Positions 1 to 11,183 of a stretch of DNA of 64,000 bases are shown one piece after another. The notes beneath the pieces were generated by a model, which had not been told where the DNA came from, did not search any database, and was given only the letters and a program-made list of their open reading frames with translations. The stretch is from Cerrena zonata. Lineage: Eukaryota > Basidiomycota > Agaricomycetes > Polyporales > Cerrenaceae. Location: NCBI GenBank assembly GCA_038087015.1, contig JASBNA010000005.1:1426001-1490000 (forward strand). The letters are read 5' to 3'. The position numbers and the translations under genes were made by a program. Position 1 is the first letter of the stretch; each line of letters opens with the position of its first letter.

Positions 1-551
1 CCACCCATATCAGCAAAGAATGCGAGCCTTGAGGTCCACTTCCGTTGTCCACGAGCGCGCATGGCCAATAGGGTATCCTTGGCACTGGCCTTTTCTATCA
101 CGGCAATGAAGACGACGAGCTCTGGCGCAAAGATGTTGAACAACATCCACAGTGTACGTCGAAAGAGCGATGTTGCTGTGAATCGACAAACATAGCCGAA
201 ACATTTTAAAAGGAACTGGAATATTACGCCTCGTTTCTCGTTCTTCTTCTGCAGTCCCTCCAGAAATTGTTTCGACTTCGAGTCATCAGGGACGTCCACA
301 TGTACCGAGACGTACACGCAGGTAAATACAGTCGATAAACATGTCCAGATGAGGTCCATCGTACCTCGCGAGTCTGGACCTGAGACATAGCTGAGTCGTT
401 TATCTGATGGCGAGAAATGTGTGGTATGGCCAAGGTGAAGGGTGATGACAATCAGGATAACGGCGAGGGGGATGGATACTGCGCCAAGTATGAAGAAATA
501 TAGAATGACAAATTCCTGCTCTTTTCCAAGAAAACCAGAGCCGGGTGCCAT
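1..551 (-). CDS. Basidiomycete integral membrane protein, 5' part (runs off the window)
   Basis: The minus frame is open from an ATG at 551 to base 1 (183 codons, no stop, no intron needed), so the 3' end lies outside the window. The first 35 or so residues are hydrophobic (FVILYFFILGAVSIPLAVIL) and would form a signal anchor. The motif DSRGTMDLIWTCLSTVFTC follows, then VSVHVDVP, and about 55 residues later APELVVFIAVIEKASA. This order (RGTxDxxWxC, then a VH-x-NVP-like turn, then APE plus a helix) is what I recall from a large family of uncharacterised Agaricomycete multi-spanning membrane proteins. The biochemical role is unknown. It reads away from the MYND fragment on the other strand, leaving about 0.7 kb between them. 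The family call rests on motif memory, not on a search. Confidence 0.72.
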   Translation of the reverse strand, partial: MAPGSGFLGKEQEFVILYFFILGAVSIPLAVILIVITLHLGHTTHFSPSDKRLSYVSGPDSRGTMDLIWTCLSTVFTCVYVSVHVDVPDDSKSKQFLEGLQKKNEKRGVIFQFLLKCFGYVCRFTATSLFRRTLWMLFNIFAPELVVFIAVIEKASAKDTLLAMRARGQRKWTSRLAFFADMG

Positions 552-1226
552 AGTCACAATATTTTCCAGCTGGATTCTATCCGGTCTGAAGAATAAGAGC
601 TGGGGGAAGGCAGGTTACGCTACCCATCGAGTCAGAGTCAAGTGCTGTTAAACCAAACCTAACGTCGGCATCGTGGTAGTAGTGAGGCTCATATAATCAA
701 TGTGCTAGGTTGAGTGGGTATGAATGTGATCTTTCTGTATTAAGAAGCCTAAGAAGGTCATTTGGGGTGTCTAAGTTAAGTCACGAATCAATGACTCCAA
801 CAGATAAAGTTTGCATGGAAGCGGATTTACAGCGCACTTACGGAAGTACAGTGACCTTGTTATAGCAGATATTGGGCATGTTTTGGGTATATCCAGCACG
901 GAATAATGCCCAAGGAATAGAATCTGTCCCTATGTAAGTGATTGAAGGTAAGCACTGAGTACTACTATCGCAACTAAGACGCAAAACGTTATTACTAGAA
1001 GAAAAAGGGGGAAGTAATCTTAGCTACCACAGTAATGGATTAATTTTCTTAACCGGGACATACCACACACAAAGTTACTCAAGGTATGTTTAGTCAGAAG
1101 TTACGGTAAAGATGTATAGAGATCAGACTTAGGATTCGATGCAGCGGGCCATGATCAAAAGAATAGGACCGTGACCGTGACAGAGACGCCACGTTGTTTT
1201 CTAGTTATAGCTGATTCATGTCATAG
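552..1226. other. Intergenic, no gene seen
   Basis: This lies between divergent genes. Only short open frames are present. It should hold the upstream region of the minus-strand membrane gene. I see no large N-terminal exon for the MYND fragment that begins at about 1227, although the two complete paralogs at 13.7 and 16.6 kb each have about 1.3 kb of coding sequence before their MYND exon. Confidence 0.5.
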
Positions 1227-1701
1227 TGCAAATTGAAAGAGACGGGCGTTCGATTCCGACGCTGCGTGGACTGTCAAACAGTTTATTGCAGTATAAGTTG
1301 TCAGAAACGCGACTGGAATGCCCACTGGTCACCTTGTCAGGATGACAAGAAAATATACGCAGGGGAGTTTACCCATCATGCATCGTCTAATGCTTCCTTA
1401 CGTCTTCACAGATAGTGATATATTATACATTTCGAGAAGCGACCTAAAGTATCTCAAAAGGCTCATTGCTTTTCGATTGTCGCCCGATCTCCTAGGCCCT
1501 GATAACTTCCGTATCCTTGAAAACTCTGAACGGCAAAGAGTCTGTGTAGAATTTAATTTTGTCGATCTACGACAACGCTTTACGATTACGACCGTTGACG
1601 ATTGTCCTGCTGGAATTCAGATAGTGGCTAGAGTCCCTCGAGGAGGCCAACTCGAAGTTGTGATGAACCTAGAAACTACATTACGAGATCTCAGGGGGTA
1701 G
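1227..1701 (+). pseudogene. MYND zinc-finger gene fragment (C-terminal exons only)
   Basis: Two exon-like blocks match the last two exons of the MYND genes further right. The first block, after an acceptor at 1225-1226, encodes a MYND finger: RFRRCVDCQTVYCSISCQ then DW, H and C, which supplies the CxxC, YCxxxCQ, HxxxC ligands. The second block, after an acceptor near 1410, encodes SDILYISRSDLKYLKRLI and a tail matching the paralogs' C-terminus, with a stop at 1701. Both complete paralogs have a MYND exon of exactly 139 nt. Here no GT donor lies at that point, and the nearest one (near 1365) puts the next exon into a TAG. The N-terminal 430-codon exon is absent. It is best read as a truncated relic; a short rearranged gene cannot be excluded. 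Confidence 0.65.
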
Positions 1702-1898
1702 ACATAATACTGATTACTTACAGTAAATAGAAACCCATTGAAATTTCTTTAGTCATACGTATCGATATAAGGAACTATATCTTGTGTTGAAGGTCAATGT
1801 TTCGGCTCTCAACCTCTGAGAGAGAAGGCCAAGCTCGAAGTCCGATTTATTGAAATCACTTTCCTTTCGGTGCGAAGAAACATAGTGAGTCTTATTCG

Positions 1899-4039
1899 CT
1901 ATGTCGTGCCCCATTTATCAACGAAAGCGTTCAGTTTTCTTTGTACCCTACTATTCAGTTCAAAGCTCTGCGATCCGGCCAGGGTAAGCAATATACCACC
2001 GTATCTAAAGTTCACATACCTTCTGTAAAGCGATGATCGATTTGGTCATTTTTTCAGTTTCTTTTCGAATTACGAGCTCTGCGTCTGTCAGGTCGGAGGG
2101 TGTTTCAAAGGGTTTCGAAGTATTCAATGGAGATTCGGAGTACATGGTCTGGAGTAAAGGGTTATGTGCATCAGAGCTATAAGCAGACAATTTGTTAACA
2201 CAAGATTTAGCCCTGATAGTTGAGAGAGACTTACAGCGCTGAAAGTTTATTCTGTAATTGTCGAAGCCATGTCTTCTCTTCTTGCTTTAACGTAACTAGA
2301 CGTGTATCGATCCTTCTCAATTCTTTCTTCAAATCCTCATCGTCAAGAAGGATTAATGGTGGAGCATCATTGGGCCGCAAGTCTAGTCGTTGGAAGTGAA
2401 ATGAAATGGTATGAACTGAAGGAAAGGTTGACTCACCTCGAAGATTTTGTAGAACTTCCTTCGCGGACTCCCTCACAGCCATAGCCTTTGAGTCGTCCTT
2501 GTTCGGCTTTACGTAGTCAATGATCCCCGCGTCACCGGCATCACGTACAATTTCCTCTAACTCTTCCAGCAGTGCTCTAACCAGAGATTCCACCTCAATG
2601 GTCTCTTCGTTGGTGAGTTTTAATGTACCCAGGAATTCTGTCAGAGAGGGGAGAAGCTGATCATCCAACAATTCCTGAGTCTGGTGTAATGATTAATTTT
2701 TATCGCAACAGTTTCAAAGGACTACCACAGACCTCGTCCAGAATATGTTCTTTAGCAGCAAGCAGAGCATTTTGATCTGATGTCCAAGCTGACTCCACGG
2801 TTTGTTCCATCCCAATGTTGAATGTACCCCCGTCGTCAAGTATATCTTCTAGATTTGCGGTTGCACCAGGGTTTCGTTCCAGTCGGTCGCATAGCATATG
2901 GAGATTAGCGATATATTTGGCTTCAGCAAACGGACCATCTATTTCTGCCCCATTCCCTCTATTGATACCTCCGAGAAGATGCTGCAGACGAAAAACCTCA
3001 TTTTCGACTTCTTCTGGTGAGGGTAGTCCACGTTCAGCGGCATGGAGTCGTCCTAAGCCATCCTCTAGATAATCGACGATGCTGGAGTGCAATGCTGAAA
3101 GTTTACCAAATCCAGTATCCAATGCGTGAATTCCTTGAACGTATCCTTGTTAGTCTCACAGAAGGAGAGGATGCTCGCGACGCTACCTTTCTGAGATTTG
3201 TTATTTGCGAGTCTGCTATCTAGCAGGTGATGAGTGACAAGGGCTGATTTGATGATCGTTGAATCAGCCTAAATTATACGCATACAGCACCATAAGTCTC
3301 CTGTACGGAATGACACCTCTTGGGGCACAGAACGGCGAGCGCCATGACTTACGTTGTGGGAAAGCTCGGCTAGATGCTCATGAGATTCCTCGAGGTCACT
3401 GTCGAGTTGTCTAACGGTGTCACGGAGTGTCTCGGCAGTTTTCTCAAAATGTTCTGCGATAGTTCTGAAAGTCTTGGGCGTAAATTGTGAAGTCAAAGAG
3501 GATATGGAGTACAAATATGCTTACTTAGCATGTTGTAAACGGCGTTTTAAGAGTGCATGCTCTTCATCGAGAAGCCTGACTTCAGCTTCGGCAACCTTTG
3601 CCCGTTTTCTGAATACATGAGGGGCCCTCGGAATTTGTATTGCAATTTGAATCTACTTACTCAATTGTCGATGGGAGGTCATAACCTTCCACACTGCCTA
3701 CTGGTAGTCTCAGGACTACTGTTCCCTGTATTGCTTCACGGCTGTTTAAGGTGTGTTAGATCGGTCGTGATATTAGAGTTTGACAGACAGGCCAACAACG
3801 AACACCTACATGCGCCTCTCCTCACTTTCCAGTGCAATTGCACGCAACGAAGGTAAAACAGTAGGTTCCTCATCTCTCTGATCTTCATTTAGTTCATCTA
3901 GCGACTGGTTGGACATCCATTCGAGCAGATGTTTCCCCGCAGGAACATCATGCACCCAATCTATGTCTTTGGGCTGAATTTCAGGACCTCCGAGGTTATT
4001 GACAATTGCACAGAGCCTGCTTGGTTGGTCGGAGGTCAT
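1899..4039 (-). CDS. HAUS3: Augmin complex subunit 3-like protein (HAUS3 family)
   Basis: Ten exons can be joined on the minus strand with all frames agreeing: 4039-3810, 3741-3661, 3608-3525, 3464-3353, 3268-3187, 3145-2733, 2674-2437, 2382-2235, 2176-2020 and 1967-1899. They give 537 aa, close to animal HAUS3 (about 600). The N-terminus has the augmin-3 signature of an acidic DIDWVHDVP followed by HLLEWM, which in known HAUS3 reads DFDWLF..FLKWF. The rest is charged and heptad-like (VAEAEVRLLDEEHALLKRRL, ETLRDTVRQLDSDLEESHEH), as expected of a long coiled coil. Augmin recruits gamma-tubulin to spindle microtubules for branching nucleation. All introns are GT-AG; the one at 3146-3186 is only 41 nt, so that junction is the least certain. 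The start at 4039 is chosen because the signature follows within 30 residues. Confidence 0.82.
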
Positions 4040-4572
4040 TTCTACGAGCGTCGCGTTTAGAAAGAAGATTTAGCCTCCGAGCCACCTCTAAATGAGACGC
4101 GACTTTGCCAAACGCGATCACGTGCAGGTAATATTGGCTCATGCGTCTTACGCGTTGCTACCACGACTACCGGTCGCTTGGTTCATACGCTTGAGTGAAT
4201 CAGAAAGATCGAGATCCCGCAAATATTCGCGAGATGGTTCCTCAGCATTCCTCGTGGCATGAAATATGCCTGAGATATTCCATCAGCTCTGATTTCGCCA
4301 TTTTATCCTATCGCCCCTTCGCCCTTATCCTCGTCTCAGCGACGTCCATTCGTTTCTTCGACTCTTGTAGAGTCTCCGTCACTCTTTTGACCTGTTTCAA
4401 CCCACCTGGGTTTTACGACTCACGAGCCTCAAGCTCTTGTCCAGAGCCGCTCCTGCACGTTTAGTGTTTTATCTCTACGTGCCTCCTCAAGACTTCGTTG
4501 TCTTCCGGTATCGTCCTGACTGTTCAGGACATCATAATTAGTCCCTTCAATCACGGCCTATCTTACGAAGTT

Positions 4573-5928
4573 ATGGCGGTTCCAGTCCGCCTTCAATACC
4601 TCCTTTTGACACTATGGCTACTACTCGCGTCGACCACAGCTGCAAGCCCCGCAGGCTCTCCCTGGACGGCCTATGACCTCTCCAAGCGGCAGGACAACGT
4701 TGTGACTTTGGATAACGGTACAATGGTAGTCGTTGATCCCGAAACCTCCCAACCTATGGCACAAGACCTCGCCTCGGATGGTAGTGGACATGACTTTGAT
4801 GCTCCAGCTATCATCTGGATGGCCTGGTCATTTGCGGTCGGAGTTCCTCTTGCATTGGCAGGTATCAAGCTATGGCGGCTTACCACTGGTGCTTCCCTTG
4901 GCATTGCCGCAGCAGCTTTAGGTATGCTCTTTCCGTCTTCCGACTGTCACGTAATCTTTTAGGCTTTCGCATATCATGATTTGTTAACGCAGTTCAATAT
5001 TATAGTGTGGGCCGCATTCATCAATACATTGGGAACCGCCGATATCTCAGACCTTTTGCTAACATGCCTAGTAATGGGTGCATTTGGTCTCGCTTTTATC
5101 GTTGGCTTATTCAACCTCGGTCGGTTAGCCGGAATTGCTTTCCTTGCTCTCTCAGGTGGTTTCTCCGTTGGTGTCCGAATTGTCCTCTTCCGTGACGGCC
5201 TTCTTGTCCCAACGTTTGTCGTAAACTGGATAATTTGCCTTGTGTTCGGGCTTGCATATTTTTTCTTGGTCATTGTACGACAAAGGATTGGCATTGTACG
5301 TTCCCTTCACCAAAAATAAGTCGCTTAATAGGACTGACTATTTTTAGATCATTTCATCTGCTTCTGTCGGGACATTCCTAACTGGTCTAGGTATTGACCT
5401 AGTGGTCAACCACCAGAAAGGTATGAGTACCGGCCTTAGATTCCTCTTCGACCGTAACAACTCGCATCTTGTCGTATGTATTCAACTCCCTGATACCGTG
5501 CTTATGTTGTTGAATTGCAAATCTCACAGGACCTATTTACTCGAGGTTGGCATCCGCCACTTGTCACCATCATAATTTTAGCCGTATCCCTAGGCCTCAC
5601 GTATGTCTATTTGCGGCTCCTTTCCATTCCTTGTCATGACGTTTACTCATCCCGATTTTTTGCCGACTTACTTAGCCCAGTACTTTCATTCGCGCAACAC
5701 AAGATCTTCAAGGGCCCGTTCAAACCAGAACGTCCGGAGACTGTGCTTATGGACGAACCCGATGGCGAATCTCGTGAGCCGCTCCACGAACCTTCATCGC
5801 CGTTATCTCCTGCCGACCAGAAAATGAACCAGACTTCGCCGTCAATGCAAGCGTTACTAGAGAAGGACAGTAAATCGTCCATAGACGGTGACCCTGAGAA
5901 GAATTCTTCGAGTCGGTTCAGCATGTAG
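4573..5928 (+). CDS. TM7S3/TM198-like (DUF4203) multi-pass membrane protein
   Basis: There are four exons, 4573-4921, 5006-5295, 5348-5473 and 5530-5928, all with GT-AG introns and matching phases, giving 387 aa. Residues 1 to about 32 form a signal peptide (RLQYLLLTLWLLLASTTAAS), followed by a short lumenal stretch. Then come about seven hydrophobic segments from residue 85 on: IIWMAWSFAVGVPLALAGIK, ASLGIAAAALG, LLLTCLVMGAFGLAFIVGLF, LAGIAFLALSGGFSVGV, VVNWIICLVFGLAYFFLVIV, IISSASVGTFLTGLGIDLVV and LVTIIILAVSLGLTYVYLRL. The Gly/Ala-rich helices fit the DUF4203 family. The C-terminus is a hydrophilic Ser/Pro/Glu tail, probably cytosolic. The molecular function is not established. I prefer the ATG at 4573 over upstream codons because it places the signal peptide at the N-terminus. 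It is convergent with the DnaJ gene. Confidence 0.8.
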
Positions 5929-6645
5929 TTCCTTTTTGACACCGTCCGGACACTGCTTTCGTTCCCGTTCATGTGCCATATTTTGCTGTTGCTCGACATC
6001 GAAGGACAAGTATTATTACACACACATCTAGACTTGCGCTTCATCTTAGGTACACCCGTATAGTACACATCGCTATGATCACACTTTTTGCATGGTCGGA
6101 CCTCAAGGCATTTTTTTCTCATAGACTTACATTGCTTACACACATTCCTATTCGCAACACCCATCATTTTATCTTACACGTTACGTTTTGGCATCCCACG
6201 CATATTCTTTCGCTTTCGAGCATCATCCATTGTAGCATTTCTATCTTCTCGTTACTAATTGGCGCATTCCTTCTTACCATTTTTGCACTCTTCGCTTTTC
6301 ACACATTTCAACCTTCGTTTCTGGATAGTTCTCGCCACACTTTGTATTATTATCTTACTGGGCTCGGGGACTTACATACCACCCCGGTCCGCATCGTTGC
6401 ATACCTGTTGCTTACACTACCCAACTAAGATCTCAAACACACACATATGATCTCGGAAACATTCTAAATCAGATCGTATTGATCGACATACTATCCGATA
6501 ATGTTCTACAACAACGAGGGTTGGAAGAGAATTCCAGGTACCTTACAACAACAACATAAATAAAATATCCATCCGTGAACAGAAAAACCAGCACCGAGAA
6601 ATTGCAGTGGGTGTAACCACAAAAGAGGTGTGACTACATAAACAC
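5929..6645. other. Convergent 3' region
   Basis: This separates the ends of two convergent genes. An open frame at 5973-6428 (+) exists, but it is rich in His/Thr/Leu from T-rich DNA and has no recognisable domain, so I read this as 3' UTR. No clear element was found. Confidence 0.5.
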
Positions 6646-8200
6646 TCAACACGACAACGACCTTCCTCTAACATACCCTTCGGGAGGCAGGCTATGTCCA
6701 GGTGATGGTGATCCTCTCGTCGAGCCTGCACCCCATCCAAGACCAATCACCTTCTTCGGTGATCTTTGCCCTGGTCTCACGGGTGACCCCCTGATGGCCG
6801 CACCGTTACCCTCGGTCCGCTCGAAGTAACCTTTGTCGTCTTCATACGGGCGTGGTGAGTGAGCTGGGAATGCCGGTAATGTTTGGTGAGTGGTGAGCGT
6901 GGGTTGCTGTCGACGGCGTTGGATAGCACTGTCAATCGCACTTCGCATTGGACCTTCTTCCTTGCGAAGTTTTCCCTCGATGATGAGATTCTCGAGTTCG
7001 GTTGTTATATGGTCCATAACTGATGGTGGGAGTTGTTGAAGAGGTGGGATAAGAGGGAAGGTGGCCCCAGTTGGTTGAGCACCTGTTGATGGACCGTGAA
7101 CAGAATGGAGTTCGATGTTCACCATCGCCGTAGCTATATTGAAAGAAACAAGTCAGAACCTTAAATATGGGCAGTAAAACTGAGGCCTACCTTCATTGAA
7201 CGCAACCTGAGCAGCTCCCATGATCTTATTCAACTCATTCACTAAGGTTTTCGGACTCACACTCCCTCCGTAAACGGTCTCAGGGAACAGAACCGGAGCC
7301 ACCCTTGACAGCGCCACGCTAATCAAGATACTGAGGGAGTGCAGGAAACGTACATGTTGGTACGCGACTCGGTTTGGCCAAAGTAATGAAAAGAAACTAC
7401 TGCTAGCGGCTGACGTGGGATCCGAGAACAGGAATGAAGAAAGGGGAGTTGAAGATGGTGGCGTCAGGGAAGGGCTCAAGATGAATATGAGCTCGTAGAT
7501 GAATATCAAAGCAAAGAGAATATAACGCCACTATATTGAAGGCGAACCTTAGTACTTGGATAGCATAACAAGTGATGTAGCACTTACGAATGCGACTGGG
7601 CTTGGTTTGCCGATTGAGGAAAATAAGAGCAGAATACACAGACTGGTTATGTGGAAGCCAGACGATTGCATGAGACCGTGTCGAACGTATTCACGTAGAG
7701 TCGTACAGTCCCAGCTCAATGCATCAGGGCCGAATCTAGAGATAATGATGTTAGCTTATCAGCTTGACAGGGAGAAGATTCCCTTACCTATCATACGCAA
7801 ACCTCGTCGTTGGATTTTTCAATGCCTCAAACGCATCCCTCACCTCCATAAACAAGCCTTCTCCCTGCGGACCCACCCTGTCCGGGTGATACTTCTTCGC
7901 AAACTGTCTGAACGCGCTCTTTAGCCCTGAGTCATCACTCGTCGGACTAACTCCTAGAATTTCGTAGTAATTCGGTGGCATAGACAGTGCTGCTCCACGG
8001 AAATTGTATATGAGATAGGACGTCACGACCAAGGCATATACATAACGGTAATGACGCGCATACTGCGGCGTTCCAGGTGGTGGTGAAGGACGTCGGAAAA
8101 TAGTTGTATAGCCTTGGTGAAAGTAAGGCAAAAGTTGGCGGGTGGCGAAGTCTGGGATAAATTGCCAGCCTACTAGGGAGCTGATAATAGAGGTGGCCAT
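6646..8200 (-). CDS. Membrane-anchored J-domain (DnaJ/Hsp40) protein
   Basis: There are four exons, 8200-7788, 7735-7588, 7530-7191 and 7133-6646, with consistent phases, encoding 462 aa. A hydrophobic segment near residues 53-72 is followed by a J-domain at about 77-140: NYYEILGVSP, helix II, then the catalytic HPD (YHPDRVG, residues 105-107) and a helix ending TRFAYDRFGPD. HPD stimulates the ATPase of an Hsp70 partner. After the J-domain there are three more strongly hydrophobic stretches (FHITSLCILLLFSS, YILFALIFIYELIFIL, FLHSLSILISVALSRVAPVL). A Pro/Ser/Gly-rich tail of about 160 residues follows, with RSPKK and SPSP motifs that could be phosphorylated. No Gly/Phe or Cys zinc region is present, so this is a type III J-protein, likely in the ER or mitochondrial membrane. 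The cognate Hsp70 cannot be told from sequence. Confidence 0.85.
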
Positions 8201-9736
8201 TATGAAGATACTTTTGTATTTCGATTCTAAAAGCTCAAACTAAGTCAGTATGTGAGAACAGAAGTACAAGAAAGAATTAAGGAAAGCTCAGGTGGGTATG
8301 AACCCGGGTGCATGCGATCTCATGTCTCTACAGAAAGTATCCAAGCGGTAGTCTCAGCTCCCAAATGGAACCCGTGCCTGCCGTTGTACATGTGATACCA
8401 CACGCACAAACATTGTTTTATAGGTTGCACGCTTATGATCACATACCCTGCCAACTCTGTGACTGGTATTTTGACGTTCGTATTGAAAAATAACCACGTC
8501 TGAGACCACCAGGAGCAACATAATTGAAGAACTCCAAAAGAAGTTCCGATTCGTCTTGGCTTGACTCGAACGTATGACCATGTACACATGCCTAATTAAA
8601 GGACGTATACTAGGCCAATGTTGGCTCGGCCTTTGCTAGTGATCCTTGGATCTTTAGGACCAATAGCCATGAGATGAGCCATAGAAGGATTGGTAGTGAA
8701 GATAAATCATGTTGGTTCGGCCTTAAGGCGAGACGCGAGGATCTCGTGAAACGACTCGTCGGGTATCGAACACTGGCGGCTCAGAGACCAAGGAAGAGAG
8801 AACGCGTTCGGATTTCTGCAAAGTCGACCCTTTTACTAGAACATCATCGCAGTAGTAGAAACCTTCGCATGCATATATGCTCATGTAGTCACCATCAAAT
8901 AGTGTAGACTATTGACGATACATTGCAAAAGCCACGAAGATTCGTTTGAACGGACTGAACGGAGTACTCACATGAGGGTGTCTTGTTGTGGATCGACAGT
9001 CTCGGAAGCTGTGTGTCGTTTCGGAATACCTAAGCAGGTATCGAAGATATCATGGAGAAGCACGGAGAGTGAGTACTTGAGTTCTGCTGCAACAGGTAGG
9101 ATGGCGTAGTGCTCGGTTCAAATTGAAATCTGAGTGGCGTTACAAGGTAGCTGTAACGTGGAAAGATTAGGTCATTGTGATGTCACAGTGACGAGTCACA
9201 ACGCTGTCCTCCAAGTCAGTTCCATAACATCATGCCAACTGTTTCTCTGTCAATTAGACATAGGATAGTAAGAAAAGTTGTGAGTTCTCTTTAGTAGACT
9301 ACTTCCGCTTGTGAATGCTATTTTGAAGCGAGAAACTCGCGACTGCTAGAGAAAGTCTGAGAAACTCCCCGATTTGGAATGCTTGGTATACTTAAGTATA
9401 TTAAATATATCTCGGTACTCAATTTGCTTCACCTCGTCGTCTGCATTTTCAACTTCTTCGATAAGTCTGTATTGAAGCTTAATTCACGATAGAGCTGAGA
9501 TAATTGAATATAAAGGCTGTTACCCTTGATATTTGTTTATATTTCTATTTTTGTGCACCAAGGTTTCTAATATTATACTTTCTCACGGCGTACCACGTCG
9601 CTCAGGGCGGCCCCAGAGCTGTGACGTGCAACTGGAAAAGCAACGGTGCTGCGAGGCCACAACGGTTCACTTTACGATTCCACGTTCTTATCCTTCCCGT
9701 CGCGTCCCTTCGTCCCCCTACACTATCGTTTGAGCC
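8201..9736. other. Intergenic, divergent promoters
   Basis: This lies between the divergent DnaJ (-) and ERD2 (+) genes and so contains both 5' regions. Short open frames at 8308-9109 have no recognisable domain or splice pattern. An AT-rich stretch at 9390-9420 and a pyrimidine-rich stretch at 9690-9720 precede ERD2. Confidence 0.45.
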
Positions 9737-10612
9737 ATGAATCTCTTTCGGCTGTTCGGTGTGTACACCATGCGTGTTCGAGAGTGTCATCAGGTCTTAA
9801 CATTGCTTTAAGGTGATCTCTCCCATTTGGCGTCCATATTTATTCTGTTGCACAAGATACAGACAACACGGTCATGTCGAGGTACGCAGACCACATATAC
9901 TCTCGCTTATAATCACTCATAAAAATGGTCCAATTTCGCTCAGGTATCTCGTTCAAGACACAGGCTCTCTACGTCACCGTGTTCGTGACCCGTTACCTCG
10001 ACTTGTTCTATGACTATGTGTCGTTATACAACACCGTCATGAAGATCTTCTTCATTGCTAGTAGCGTGTATATCTTGTACCTCATGAAGATCCAGTACCG
10101 CCCAACACACGACCCGTCCATCGACACCTTCCGGATAGAATACTTGTTGGGACCCTGCGTTCTTCTGGGGCTCATTTTCAACTACAAGTTCTCCTTCTCC
10201 GAAATCCTGTGGTCGTTCTCTATCTTCTTGGAGTCGCTCGCCATCCTACCGCAGTTGTTCATGCTCCAAAGGACAGGAGAAGCCGAGACGATCACTACTC
10301 ATTATTTGGCGGCATTGGGTGCATACAGGGCGTTATATATTCCTAATTGGATATACAGGTTAGTGCTTCTCTTCGTGATATTATCATCATTTGACAAACG
10401 AAACATTCCTCGATCTATAGGTATTTTACCGAAGGCTCTGTAGACCCCATCGCGGTTATTGCAGGCATTGTACAGACTGGTTTGTACCTTGACTTCTTCT
10501 ACGTGTATTTCACAAAGTACGTCTCGATGGCTTTCACTCTTTGACTTCTCACTAACTTTCATTTTCATTTCACAGAGTACTTCAAGGACAGAAGTTCGAG
10601 CTTCCTGCATGA
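9737..10612 (+). CDS. ERD2: ER lumen protein-retaining receptor (KDEL/HDEL receptor)
   Basis: Five exons, 9737-9758, 9813-9881, 9944-10358, 10421-10516 and 10576-10612, join to a 212-aa protein, the usual length for this family. The first exon encodes MNLFRLFG. The hallmark KIQTTRSCRGISFKTQ spans the second and third exons, followed by VTRYLDLF, ESLAILPQLFMLQRTGEAE, HYLAALGAYRALYI, NWIYRYFTEG and LYLDFFYVYFTK, all strongly conserved in KDEL receptors. The protein has seven membrane helices and cycles between Golgi and ER, binding C-terminal K/HDEL of escaped ER residents at low pH and returning them in COPI vesicles. The C-terminus is short (VLQGQKFELPA). The phase-2/phase-1 introns fall at the same codons as the motifs, which makes the model secure. 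Confidence 0.96.
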
Positions 10613-11183
10613 CTTCCCTTGTTGGCGTATTCGTATATGACGTATTTAGTATGCGTGACTGATACTGGTCCGTATTGCGGACGCTACGTTAATTCATACC
10701 ATAAATTCCATCTTCTACCATGGAGGAACGGGACATAGGGATTTCGAAGATAACTGTATGTCTTGCAGCCTTCAATTGCATGATGAATCATGATCGTTTT
10801 GCGCGACTGTGTCGCGACGCGTCAATTTGCAAGTCTTATATAGTGTTCATTAGAAAAGGTAGAATGCTGGAATAGAATCTATAAATCCAACTTATGGTGT
10901 AATCCTACCTGTCTGGTTGGTCGGTAACGCAAGCCGGGTTTCTTGCTGAGCACTTGTGAATGACCGGCAAGCGCCCATGACACTACTTTCCGTGTCCGAT
11001 CCCGAGTCTTTATACAACCACGTCGTTTCTTCCAAGAGTACTTTGCTGTATTTCTATCCTCTGCTAGTCCTTCCAATCGAGGCTAATTGGAAGCTCACAC
11101 TAAACTCATTCATTCATATCTCTGGGTCTTTCCAACAATACAAACTTAACTTAGGTCTTTACTCTCGGTGCTACGTCGGCGCG
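10613..11183. other. Intergenic between ERD2 and lectin gene
   Basis: This is the 3' end of ERD2 and the upstream region of the lectin gene. The lectin's frame stays open back to 10956, but the upstream residues lack a sensible signal peptide, so I treat that part as 5' UTR. CT-rich runs near 11010-11070 fit a fungal promoter. Confidence 0.45.

Noticed and set aside
5973..6428. 151-codon frame after the TM198-like gene
   Set aside because: The product reflects T-rich 3' UTR composition; no domain, splice support or suitable context.
8674..9109. Plus-strand frames between DnaJ and ERD2
   Set aside because: Short, separated by stops, no splice pattern and no recognisable motif.
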